A stretch of DNA of 37,352 bases from Trachelipus rathkii (taxonomy: Eukaryota; Arthropoda; Malacostraca; Isopoda; Trachelipodidae), in the NCBI GenBank assembly GCA_015478945.1, contig JABUQX010022081.1, forward strand, positions 1-37,352, given 5' to 3'. This document shows positions 25,401 through 36,420 of the stretch, piece by piece. Every line of letters starts with the position of its first letter. The first letter of the stretch is position 1. The notes below the pieces were generated by a model. It was not told where the DNA came from, searched no databases, and was given only the letters and a program-made list of their open reading frames with translations. Both the position numbers and the translations under genes were made by a program.

Positions 25401-28170
25401 AAAAATTTTATGTCTTAACATAAATATTTCTAAGTTTTCAATTTTAAGTTAATAAAATTCATTAACTAACATACATTCACATACCTATAAATAATTATTG
25501 TAATCAGAGGAATTTAATGATTTCATTAAGTTATTAATGGAGAAGGCATACTAACTATTTGCGTTGACGTAGTCATAGGATCCTATAACGGAGCCTTAGC
25601 CGTAGCTGGAGCTCGGGTAGCCGGATCGAACATTTAAAATTCGGAAACGATTAAAATTTTTACATATCTTATCCTGAAAGCCGGAGCCGTGAATATGGAG
25701 CCGGAGCCGGTACTTCGGAGCCGGGTAATTTTTTAAAAGAATGGATTCTTGATCCGGCCATTAAAAATTCACTACGACTCTGGACAAAGCGAATTGCTTT
25801 CCAGGATTCTCTGGGAGTTCAAAACGGGTAGTTTTGCAGTTAATATCCTACGAATCTTGGCATTTGGAGTCTACTCCAATATTTTCAATTATGTGGGCGG
25901 GTAATAGATCTTGGCTTGCAGCATCTACAGTATTACAATGACTTTTTTTCAAAACTGTTAAAACATTTTTGATTACTTTATGATTCAAACACTAACATTT
26001 TTTTTGTTATTATTGCAAAGTATTTGTCACAGATATCAGCAATGCTGAATGCCTAGCTGTATGACTAACACTGCACATATAATGAACTGAGACTTTGTCA
26101 CAGCACAGTGTCGCTGAAAGGTAATTTTTTCGAAACATTGTCTCTGTCTCCTGATAATATAATCTTTGCAGCCTTGGTCGATGCGAACAAAAAAAAATTA
26201 AATATCATATGGAATACTTCTTTATTTATGATACCAACGTGTCTCAAAGAACACTGGGACGTTTGGGACAAACTTTCTTCGAAGAATTTATTCCCGAAAG
26301 GTGATTGTGTCCTTTACTGTTGAAAAAGTAAGTATTTCTGGGACACAATTCGAATCGTTTACAAAAAAGTTCAGTTTCAGACCTGCACAGTTAAAGAATT
26401 TTTTTAACGCCACCATCTTTCCCAATAATAATTGAACGGTCATTATTGCCCTGTCCAGCACATTTATATGCACCGCTTCTTTATTTCAGAAAAAGTTGTT
26501 TATTTATATTTTTAGTGAGACTCTTCACCCGCAACAAAGATCAAAGATATAATATTACAATGGTATTATGAATACAACTAGAAATGCAGAATCTCATTCT
26601 TAGTCTTATATGGTGCTGCAACATTGGATTAATTAAGATGAACAGTCTGAACAGATAACACTAAAAGCTTACCTCTAAAAAATTTCTAATATCTATTTTC
26701 AATTGCAGGTTTGTCAACATCCTAAATGGTCCTACTATTAAATATATACAAATTAATTATGCACAAGCAAGCTGAATACAGAGTATTGGGTTGCTAGTTT
26801 TGTCCGATTTCGATTATAGAATGTTAATTTATCATTTTCTTTTTAATTTTTTATTAACAATGCTTTAGAAAAGCTAGAAAGTATTAGTAAACATACATTT
26901 TTAGATTCTTAATATATAAAATTTTGAAAATAAAGAGCTATTGAACACTTTAATCATTTACATTACTTAATGATTCTCAAATATCAGTCCCATTTCCAAA
27001 TTTTGCGGTTAAGGATCCCATCTGCACCTCCCTACCAACGCCAATTAATTATTATTACTTTTCAACACATCCGAAGTTATTTTTAAAATAAAACTTTCAA
27101 GGAAACTTAAGATTAAAACAAATAGAAATTTCGTGCCTTGCTTGTACGATGGCTGCTTATTTACATTTTTTTAACTCGAATATTAAGCAATATTTAAAGT
27201 TGGACCTATAAAAGAGAACAGATTAAATAATGTTATACATTCAGACCATTATTCATTAGAAACCTAAACTGTAAGCAAATGTTTTTATAAATAAATAAAA
27301 ATTAATGAGTGAGAAAAGCAGATATTCAAGAAAGCAGAAATATTTGGAATGAACGATGCATCAATACGAACGTAGGAAATTAATAATCTCCAGGGAAAAA
27401 ACATGTGTGAAGAAGATGCCACATCATTTCTATTGTTAGAAAGTCATAATGACTGTGGAATATATTTTTCTATTTACTGAAAAAATGATTTTGTAATACT
27501 TATATAACTAGAAAGGTTATTGTCTTGGCTTAAAATAAAGATTCGGAATTTGTTGAAGATGGAAGACTTAAACTCGACCTTCCATAAACGGTAGGAAGAG
27601 ACATGATAGTTATGACTTATGATAGCAATACTTCATTCTAATGTGAATGAAACTTTTACATTGCAAGGGCAATTTTGGAAGAAAATAAATTTTTTTTGCT
27701 TGAACATTATTTATGGATTTTTTTAAGCTCGCAGCCCTAGCAACAAATGTGAAATAAGTTTTTCAAGACAATTTGAGACTTACGATACACTATGAATATA
27801 TATGGCGAAGTAGCGACGAAAACTTTGAAGGAAGCGAATAACACAAGTATTTTTAATGAAGGAGATATGTGAGAGTGGTGTTTTTAATTAAGAATCAGTA
27901 GGAAAATCTATAACAGGATTGGAAAGTTGTATATGAATAGTGACACTGGAGAAATGAATAGGGTGAATAGGATGAAAAGGGTAAATAGGTTGAGCTATCC
28001 TTTTAGCTTGGTATTCTTATTTGATTCAAAATATGCTGCCTCGTAATAAGGTAAGGTAATAGAGAATAATTTCATCATAGGTAGACAATATAAACGGAGA
28101 AAGTTTTCAATCATTTTGCTGTTATGAGAACAAGAAGAATTTTTTTAACCAAAACTTTTTTTTTTATTTT
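25401..28170. other. Unique DNA, no firm gene; contains a GGAGCC-rich patch
   Basis: A patch at about 25578-25735 has repeated ggagcc/ccggagccg words in otherwise AT-rich DNA. The rest is unique AT-rich sequence. The plus frame at 26108-26323 and the minus frame at 26288-26473 are short, oppositely oriented and without recognised motifs. A decayed DNA transposon is possible for 25560-26500, but I could not identify a transposase block or terminal inverted repeats. Confidence 0.45.
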
Positions 28171-28317
<147 letters not shown>

Positions 28318-28390
28318 CATAATTGCAGTTTGTGATCAGTAGAAATTTCTTGTCTTGCGTTAGAGTCGCTTGGGTCGAATCATAGGGTCG

Positions 28391-28403
28391 GCTAACTCAC
28401 TTA

Positions 28404-28436
<33 letters not shown>

Positions 28437-28578
28437 CTCTCTTTCTCTCTCTTTCTCTCTCTCCTCTCTCTCTCTCTCTTATATATATATTAATAATATT
28501 ATATTATATATATATATATAGTATATATATATCATATATTTATATATATTATAATATATATATATATATATATATAAC

Positions 28579-28610
<32 letters not shown>

Positions 28611-28625
28611 TATATTATATATATG
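28391..28625. repeat. (CT)n microsatellite followed by (TA)n
   Basis: About 90 bp of CT/TCTCTTTC units run to about 28480 and pass directly into an imperfect TA array. The plus-strand frame across it is a low-complexity artefact. Confidence 0.9.
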
Positions 28626-28654
28626 TTCAGTATAAATATTAAGTTTTAAATCAC

Positions 28655-28875
28655 TCATTTAATTTCAGTTTCAGGTATTTTTCTTTAATTTTGGTTTTAG
28701 GGTTAGTATGTCAGGTTAGTTAGGTTAGGTTAGGTTAAGTATCAGATTTTGATGCATAGTTAGGCTAAGGTTAGGTTAGTTACGTAAGTTAAGTTAACCT
28801 AACCTAACCTAACCTAAACCTAACCTAAACCAAGAAATTAAAAAAAGAAAACATAACTGAAACCGAATAAAATGT
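28655..28875. repeat. Foldback built on telomere-type TTAGG / CCTAA repeats
   Basis: TTAGG-type pentamers run on the plus strand at about 28713-28737 and 28758-28778, and CCTAA-type pentamers at about 28796-28830. The two orientations therefore converge on a centre near 28785. The flanks extend the symmetry: ttcagtttcagg...aattttggttttag near 28666-28700 mirrors ctaaaccaag...aactgaaaccga near 28825-28868. TTAGG is the ancestral arthropod telomere unit; here it is interstitial and degenerate. Confidence 0.65.
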
Positions 28876-28947
28876 GTAATGTATATATATATAGTAATAT
28901 ATATAATATATATATATAGTAATACATATATGCACATAAATGTGGAT

Positions 28948-28951
28948 ATAT
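28948..28951. other. Candidate 4-bp target-site duplication, left (atat)
   Basis: The four bases before the 5' LTR are atat, and the four after the 3' LTR (35535-35538) are also atat. A 4-bp duplication fits this type of integrase, but both sites lie in AT-repeat DNA, so the match could be chance. Confidence 0.5.
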
Positions 28952-29661
28952 TATTACCTTCCGCCTTCTTCTTTTTCATAATTGTAGTCTTACTCGTCAC
29001 GTGATTCCAAGCTTGCTTGCCATTGGTCACCGATTTCGCCATTTTCGTCTCGAACAAAGCTTTTACTATCGTTCCTCAAAAACGTCAAAATTACATGTTT
29101 CTATTATAAACATTTTGCTAAATCTTGTGGATATTGATCGTGTGAGCATCAGTGATTCTGTTATACTCGTTTAATGCTCCAACAATCTTCACTTTAACCT
29201 TTGCCTTCGAATTGTACAAGGTCTGTGTCTCGTGTTATTTTTAAGCCCTAATTTTTGTGCCATTTCATAAAGTGAATAATTTTTGTCAGTGATATTTACT
29301 AAAAAAACATTCAGCATAAATAACCTTTATTGTGTATTACATTTTATTTAGATTTAAGCAATTTAATAATATTTTATTCAATTATGTAACGAATCTATGC
29401 CAAAAATTTTATATATTTTATGTAATAGTTTCCCTTAAAACAAAATAAAGAAAACGAATATTTTATGCATAACTTTTCATATTTTATATTTAACCTCATT
29501 ATTTTGATTATTATTATATATGTATTATATATTATATTCGTATTTATTGTTATTATTGTTCCATATGTTAATTATGTTTACTATTTCAAATAGATTTCCG
29601 ACCGCTGATCGATGTTTCATTATTGACCCAGCCTTTCTGATTTGTAACGCCCAACGTTATA
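28952..29661 (+). repeat. 5' LTR (about 710 bp)
   Basis: It runs from tattaccttccgcc to cccaacgttata. Its ends form an imperfect TATTAC...GTTATA inversion rather than TG...CA. Against the 3' LTR I count a handful of single-base changes and 1-nt indels plus one AT-rich insertion of about 25 bp near 29510-29545. A polyadenylation signal AATAAA lies at 29454-29459. A CACGTG box (28998-29003) and an inverted CCAAT box (attgg, 29022-29026) are candidate promoter elements in the upstream part. Confidence 0.92.
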
Positions 29662-29662
29662 G

Positions 29663-29680
29663 TGGTGCCCCTTCGTGATC
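29663..29680 (+). promoter_or_regulatory. Primer-binding site, tRNA-Trp-like
   Basis: tggtgccccttcgtgatc begins one base after the 5' LTR. It resembles the complement of a tRNA-Trp 3' end (TGGTGACCCCGACGTGAT), as used by CsRn1-type elements, with one missing base and two changes. It would prime minus-strand DNA synthesis. Confidence 0.7.
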
Positions 29681-30309
29681 TGGAGTGAGTGCTGACGCTG
29701 TTACATATCCCAGCACTCCTGGAATCCTCTCTCGTATCAACAGGATACACGGATACGCTTCCTGAGGCAGAAGTGTTCTCATATTATCAAAAACATTAAT
29801 CACTTTTACGATAGATTTTTTATTAAAAAAAAAAAAAAAAAAAAAAAAATTTTTTCTGGCCCAAATTATCATTTTCAAATAATTTTTTTTACATCATTTT
29901 CGCCCATAAAAGCGGCATAATATATATTTTTGTTAACATTCCTATACATATTTGTGAAACTTTACTCAGTTTTTGGTCTCCGACCATCATATTTTTCATA
30001 TTTAGCGTATGTAAGTTGCGTTTTAGCGCATTTAATTTCGTAATTGTCCTCAAAATATTTTTACATTTTACATATTTTAATCATTTATTTTTACATTATT
30101 TTAGCCCATAAAAGCGGCTTACTATATATTTTCCTCATCCATTGTATACCTTTTTGTAGTATTTAGTCTATTATCTGGTCCCTGACCATTATTTTTACAA
30201 TATTTAGCGTGTGCAAATCGCATCTTAAGCATATTTTTTTTTTTCTCGTAATATTGTCTTCGGAAAAAATTTTTTTTTAACAATCGTATTATATAAATAT
30301 TTATTAACT
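29681..30309 (+). other. Untranslated leader of the retrotransposon
   Basis: About 630 bp between the primer site and the gag start, AT-rich with no long frame. It contains a long A tract at 29825-29849 and repeated words such as tttagcccataaaagcggc (near 29901 and 30102), which suggest an internal duplication of roughly 200 bp. It probably carries the packaging signal, but none can be defined from sequence alone. Confidence 0.6.
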
Positions 30310-31506
30310 ATGTCCCCTCCTGACGCTGAAAATACTGCAAATATGAACATAATATCCCAACAGCCTGCTTCAGACAGGGAATCGTCTGGTGTATATACTG
30401 GTAAGTTTGTCAACAACGATCTCGATTTGACCTTTACCTTACTCGAGCTCCAGCTGGAATCCACTAATGAGCTTGCACGGTTCAGAGCTCTTTTAAATAT
30501 ATTGCCTGTTCCCGTTTTACAGCGCCTAAAGGATGTTTTACCTTCCTTACATTCCCACAACCAGCCCTATACCCAACTTAAAACCGAACTTTTAAACCGG
30601 CTGGGAGAAACCGATGCAGAAAAAGTAAAAAAACTTTTGACAGGCGGCTCTCTTGGGGATCGTTTGCCATCAGTTCTGTTATCTGATATGCTCAATCTTC
30701 TTGATGGTCCTCCCGTAGGTAATTGTATCCATATTGTTCGTCATCTCTTCCTACAGAAACTCCCTGCAGAGATGCAATTGCGCTTAGCCACCGTCGACCC
30801 TAATTGTTCACTACAAGAATTAGCTACTTTTGCTGACAGAATTTGTAAAGCGAAACCTCTTCCGACAGCAGACATACCTTCACAAGTTTCGCATATCATA
30901 GATCACACCAGTAATAATAACTTAACACCAGCGTCACTATCGCATGTAAATGAGTCAGTAAACGCGATGCGCCAACCGCCGCCCACTGAAAATGCTTATA
31001 TTTTATCACAACTACAGGTGTTACAGAACACCATCATGGACTTAACTACGAGACTGCGAGCTTTGGAAACGCGTTCCACTGCTCCTCCCCCCCCTCCTCC
31101 TTCCCCTCCTTATCCTCAACAACAATATCCTTATCCTCAACAACAATATCCTCAACTTCAACAGTATCCTTCATCCTCTCATCATCCTTATTCCCCGCCT
31201 CCTTCATGCCCCCCGCCTCCTTCATACCCCCCCCCCCCCCCCCATCCCTCAAACACCTATTCTGCTTCTGCTTCCAATTATGGTCATATTTCTCGCTCTC
31301 CAACTCAGCAACGACGTTCATATCGTCGCTCACCTACTCCCTCGCGTCAGTTCGCCTCTTCTCCTGTTGATTCTCAGGCTTTGGTTCAGTATCCGTCACA
31401 TAACCAACAGGGTATTTGTAGGAACCATCAACGTTTTGGAGATCAAACTCGGTCATGTCTTAAACCTTGTACATTCGGGAATTTAAACTTAAATACCACT
31501 CCATAA
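30310..31506 (+). CDS. gag: Gag structural polyprotein (398 aa)
   Basis: Gag forms the retrotransposon's cytoplasmic virus-like particle and binds its RNA. The first ATG of the long frame (30310) is used as the start, because upstream sequence is AT-rich and closed. Residues about 35-185 are predicted-helical capsid-like sequence (FTLLELQLESTNELARFRAL, then LLNRLGETDAEKVKKLL and LPAEMQLRLATVD), similar to CsRn1-type Gag. Residues about 255-320 are extremely Pro/Gln/Tyr-rich, and a C homopolymer sits near 31228-31242. The nucleocapsid knuckle is C370-x2-H373-x9-C383-x3-C387, a CHCC arrangement. The frame ends 17 codons after H381-C383 region residues, at TAA 31504-31506, which lies inside the frameshift hairpin loop. 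Termination gives Gag; slippage should give Gag-Pol. It appears intact. Confidence 0.92.
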   Translation: MSPPDAENTANMNIISQQPASDRESSGVYTGKFVNNDLDLTFTLLELQLESTNELARFRALLNILPVPVLQRLKDVLPSLHSHNQPYTQLKTELLNRLGETDAEKVKKLLTGGSLGDRLPSVLLSDMLNLLDGPPVGNCIHIVRHLFLQKLPAEMQLRLATVDPNCSLQELATFADRICKAKPLPTADIPSQVSHIIDHTSNNNLTPASLSHVNESVNAMRQPPPTENAYILSQLQVLQNTIMDLTTRLRALETRSTAPPPPPPSPPYPQQQYPYPQQQYPQLQQYPSSSHHPYSPPPSCPPPPSYPPPPPHPSNTYSASASNYGHISRSPTQQRRSYRRSPTPSRQFASSPVDSQALVQYPSHNQQGICRNHQRFGDQTRSCLKPCTFGNLNLNTTP

Positions 31507-31522
31507 ATTCGCTCGGAGTGGT
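31482..31522 (+). promoter_or_regulatory. Candidate -1 programmed ribosomal frameshift signal (gag to pol)
   Basis: The heptamer TTTAAAC lies at 31482-31488. In the gag frame it splits as T TTA AAC (Leu392, Asn393), the canonical X XXY YYZ form. A 6-nt spacer (31489-31494) precedes a perfect 8-bp stem, accactcc (31495-31502) with ggagtggt (31515-31522). The 12-nt loop contains the gag stop at 31504-31506. Loop bases 31510-31513 could also pair with 31529-31532, giving a weak pseudoknot. A -1 slip enters the frame that runs from before 31467 to 31718 and carries the start of protease. Confidence 0.8.
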
Positions 31523-31543
31523 TTCAAAGGCGTCAAACTTACT

Positions 31544-34500
31544 TTGTGTCTACGATCCATCCACCAAACTATCTTATCTCTCGTCGACTCAGGGAGCAGC
31601 ATTTCCGCTTTTCCTCGGTCCATCCTCGGAAAAACTCGTGCTCCAGAAGCATCAGGCTCTTTACGCGCTGCCAACGGCACAACCATTAACACTTATGGTA
31701 CCAAACGACTCCACTTAACGCTCTCGTTCCGTCGTGACTTTATATGGGACTTCACGATAGCCGACGTCACTTTACCAATAATAGGTGCCGATTTTCTGTC
31801 CCACTTCAACCTTCTTGTAGACATGAACCACAACCGCATCATTGATTTTGAGACACATTTCTCATCCGCTTGTATTCGTGCGTCCGCTTCTATCAGTGGC
31901 ATACATCTTTCCCCATCTAATAATGTTTTTGAATCGTTATTAATCACCGATTTTCCAGAGCTTCTTTCTCCAGTCTCGAAGTTCCCCCCTGTGAAACATA
32001 ATGTTGTTCATCACATTGAAACTTCCGGCAGACCTCCATTCTCTCACGCTCGACGTCTTGCACCAGATAAACTCAAAGCTGCGAAACTAGAATTTGAATC
32101 TCTCTTAGAGAAGGGCATCATCCGACCTTCTAAGTCTGACTATGCCTCTCCCTTACATATGGTGCTCAAACCAAATGGAGATTACCGTCCGACTGGCGAT
32201 TATCGCTGCCTGAATGCGATCACCCGCCCGGACCGCTATAATGTCCCTCATCTACAGGATTTCACATCCCACCTCTCTGGCTGTACCATCTTCTCAAAAA
32301 TTGACTTAATTTCGGCATTTTTTCAAATTCCCGTCAATCCGGACGACATTCATAAGACTGCTATTATCACTCCTTTCGGCCTTTACGAATTTCTTCGAAC
32401 GCCATTCGGTTTACGAAATGCTAGTCAATCATTTCAACGTCTTCTAGACTCAGTATTACGTGGTTTACCCTTCGTATTCGCCTACATAGACGACTTATTG
32501 ATTGCCAGTGCCTCTCCGGAAGAACATACTTCACATCTCAGGCAAGTTTTTACCAGACTAAGTGAATTTGGTCTATGTGTCAATTCTTCCAAATGTGAAT
32601 TCGGAGTTTCATCCTTAACTTTCCTCGGACATACAATCTCTGCCGACGGTATACGTCCCCTTGAGGATCGTGTGGCAGCCATTCGTGAGTTTCCGAAACC
32701 CGTAAAACAGCGTCAACTTCGTCGTTTCTTAGGGATGGTAAATTTTTACCATCGTTTCATACCATCCGCTGCTAAAATTCTCCTCCCGCTTCACGCACTT
32801 CTTAAGCATCCACGTAAAGGTTCTGCTGCTTCTGTCATTGTGGATTGGAACGACGAAGCAACTAATGCCTTCACCGCCATCAAGGAAGCCCTTGCCTCTT
32901 CCGTGTTACTTATATTTCCATCCGATACAGCCCCGACTAGAATCAACACCGACGCTTCAGACTTCGCAGCTGGAGCTGTGCTGCAACAATTTATTGACAA
33001 CGAATGGCGTCCTTTAGCTTTCTTTTCTAAAAAGTTCCAGCCGCCTGAAACAAGGTACAGCGCATTTGGAAGGGAACTTCTCGCAATTTATTTAGCTATT
33101 AAGCACTTCCGTTACTTCATAGAAGGTCGGGAATTCCATGTTGTAACTGATCATTTACCCATCACGCATGCCATTACAGCTTCCACAGTGAAACAGTCCC
33201 CTCGTGAAGCCCGTCACCTTGAATTTATTGCCCAATTCACAACTGATATCCGCCATATAAAAGGAAAAGACAACATTCCTGCCGATGCTCTCTCCCGAAT
33301 TAACGCTATCTCTCCTTTACCAGACATTGATTTCGTTGAAATGGCTCGTCTGCAGCAACTCGAAGAGATTGTTTTTCCTAGTGCTTCTTCTTACGACATT
33401 CAAACTGTAGAAATTTTTGGTTTTCCACCTTTGTTATGCGACGTCTCTTCCGCACATCCTCGTCCAGTAGTACCAACCCCCATGCGCCGAAAGGTGTTTC
33501 ACACCATTCACGACGTGTCGCACCCAGGGGTAAAAGGTAGTCAAGTTAAAATAGGTAAGCATTTCGTTTGGCCGTCCTTACTAAAGGATGTTAAACAGTG
33601 GACAACGCAGTGTCTCAACTGTCAAAAATCCAAAGTGCATAGGCACACTGTCGCACCTCTTCAGCAATTTATTCCCCCTGGTGAACGTTTTGACCAGGTT
33701 CACATTGATTTAGTCGGACCTTTACCACCCTCAAATGGTTATACACATATCTTAACTTGCATTGACCGATACACTCGATGGGCAGAAGCAATTCCATTGC
33801 GAGATACTTCTAGCGAGACAATTGCTCAGGCATTTTTGTACAACTGGATAGCCAGGTTTGGTACACCTTCGACCGTGTCCACAGACCAGGGTAGGCAGTT
33901 TGAGTCTTACCTCTGGAAGGATCTTATGACTCTAATCGGCTCCAAGCGCCTTCGCTCTTGCAGCTATCATCCGCAAAGTCAAGGCATGGTGGAACGTTAT
34001 CACCGGCAGCTAAAAGCTTCTCTTATGGCCCATGGAACACCGGAAAATTGGTCCGAAACTCTTCCTCTTGTCCTCCTCGGTATCAGAACTTCGTACAAAG
34101 AAGACCTTAAATGCTCCTCTGCTGAGCTCGTCTATGGCTCTACCATCCGAATACCTGGTGAGTTTATCCTTCCTTCTCCAAAAACTTCGAACCAGCACAC
34201 TTTTCTGTCACGCCTTCGTCAGTGTACCGCAGCATGGAAACCATCTTTGCCACGCCACCCTCCCCGTCCGACTTACATGCCTGCGGATTTGGAGACTTGC
34301 TCTCATGTGTTAATTCGGCATGACTCACACCGAAGTCCGTTGCAAGCCCGTTACGACGGACCCTTCCTTGTATTAAAGCGCTACCGAAAGTTCTTTACCT
34401 TACAGAAGGGGAGCAAAGCAGAAAATATCTCCGTTGATAGAATCAAACCGGCTTACTTCGAACATGATCCCGCTTCTTCCACCACCCCTCCTCCACCTCC

Positions 34501-34816
34501 GGCACCCGTTCCATCTACCTCTACTTCGCAAGATGATATCGACTTTATGCCCATTCTGCCTTTTACATCAACTTGTTCGCCATCTGATCCTTTGCCAACT
34601 CCTTCAACTATTGTCACTCCTTCGCCAGCTACTTCAGCGCCCCGCGCTACGACATCTCCGCCTCCTGTTCCAATACAGATTTCTCCTCCGAATCCAGAAC
34701 CGATTCCTCCTCCGAATCCGGGACCTATTTCGACTCAAACCTTACCGCCTTGTCTACCTCGTTCCACATCGCGTTATGGACGCACATTACGTCCAGTGGT
34801 TCGCTTTTCACCTTGA
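31544..34816 (+). CDS. pol: Pol polyprotein: protease, reverse transcriptase, RNase H, integrase (frame broken at its start)
   Basis: The frame is open from 31493 and has no ATG start; residues are numbered from the codon at 31544. Protease: D15-S16-G17 and GADFL (81-85). RT: D254 (FSKIDL) and YIDD (314-317), the catalytic triad. RNase H: D470, E511, D536 and NIPADALSR (577-585). Integrase: zinc finger H656-x3-H660...C690-x2-C693, then D722, D781 and E817 (exactly DD35E), then a GPF motif at 939-941 of the GPY/F module. A Pro/Ser/Thr-rich tail (about 977-1070) ends in SRYGRTLRPVVRF. All catalytic residues downstream of the break are present. The N-terminal protease strand CVYDPSTKLSYL is encoded in a different frame (up to about 31580), so a 1-nt lesion separates it from DSG. 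No chromodomain is evident. Confidence 0.93.
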   Translation: MCLRSIHQTILSLVDSGSSISAFPRSILGKTRAPEASGSLRAANGTTINTYGTKRLHLTLSFRRDFIWDFTIADVTLPIIGADFLSHFNLLVDMNHNRIIDFETHFSSACIRASASISGIHLSPSNNVFESLLITDFPELLSPVSKFPPVKHNVVHHIETSGRPPFSHARRLAPDKLKAAKLEFESLLEKGIIRPSKSDYASPLHMVLKPNGDYRPTGDYRCLNAITRPDRYNVPHLQDFTSHLSGCTIFSKIDLISAFFQIPVNPDDIHKTAIITPFGLYEFLRTPFGLRNASQSFQRLLDSVLRGLPFVFAYIDDLLIASASPEEHTSHLRQVFTRLSEFGLCVNSSKCEFGVSSLTFLGHTISADGIRPLEDRVAAIREFPKPVKQRQLRRFLGMVNFYHRFIPSAAKILLPLHALLKHPRKGSAASVIVDWNDEATNAFTAIKEALASSVLLIFPSDTAPTRINTDASDFAAGAVLQQFIDNEWRPLAFFSKKFQPPETRYSAFGRELLAIYLAIKHFRYFIEGREFHVVTDHLPITHAITASTVKQSPREARHLEFIAQFTTDIRHIKGKDNIPADALSRINAISPLPDIDFVEMARLQQLEEIVFPSASSYDIQTVEIFGFPPLLCDVSSAHPRPVVPTPMRRKVFHTIHDVSHPGVKGSQVKIGKHFVWPSLLKDVKQWTTQCLNCQKSKVHRHTVAPLQQFIPPGERFDQVHIDLVGPLPPSNGYTHILTCIDRYTRWAEAIPLRDTSSETIAQAFLYNWIARFGTPSTVSTDQGRQFESYLWKDLMTLIGSKRLRSCSYHPQSQGMVERYHRQLKASLMAHGTPENWSETLPLVLLGIRTSYKEDLKCSSAELVYGSTIRIPGEFILPSPKTSNQHTFLSRLRQCTAAWKPSLPRHPPRPTYMPADLETCSHVLIRHDSHRSPLQARYDGPFLVLKRYRKFFTLQKGSKAENISVDRIKPAYFEHDPASSTTPPPPPAPVPSTSTSQDDIDFMPILPFTSTCSPSDPLPTPSTIVTPSPATSAPRATTSPPPVPIQISPPNPEPIPPPNPGPISTQTLPPCLPRSTSRYGRTLRPVVRFSP
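31570..31590 (+). other. Single-nucleotide frame lesion just before the protease active site
   Basis: Conserved protease sequence runs in the frame of position 31467 up to about 31580, then continues in the frame of 31544 from about 31583 (LVDSG). One frame change is therefore needed within a few bases, in a tct/ctc-rich stretch with no slippery heptamer. I read this as a 1-nt indel in this copy, or an assembly error. Confidence 0.75.
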
Positions 34817-34838
34817 TCTAAACGACGCTCCACTGTTT

Positions 34839-34847
34839 AGAGGGGAG
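34839..34847 (+). promoter_or_regulatory. Polypurine tract
   Basis: agaggggag lies three bases upstream of the 3' LTR start. This is the expected primer for plus-strand DNA synthesis in an LTR retrotransposon. Confidence 0.75.
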
Positions 34848-34850
34848 CTC

Positions 34851-35631
<781 letters not shown>

Positions 35632-35744
35632 GCCAAAATAATTTATACACACATCATGTTAAGAAAAGCAAGTATACATATGTTACCACTAATTTTATTC
35701 ATAAATCAAAAGATGTTTTCCATCTATTGCAGTTCTTAAAATTT

Positions 35745-36418
<674 letters not shown>

Positions 36419-36420
36419 TA

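Noticed and set aside
28713..28831. True chromosome end
   Set aside because: The TTAGG runs are short, degenerate, in both orientations and flanked by kilobases of other sequence, so this is interstitial.
31046..31333. Minus-strand Glu/Asp/Val-rich frame opposite gag
   Set aside because: It is the antisense of the Pro/Gln/Tyr-rich Gag segment; the plus strand has clear gag homology.
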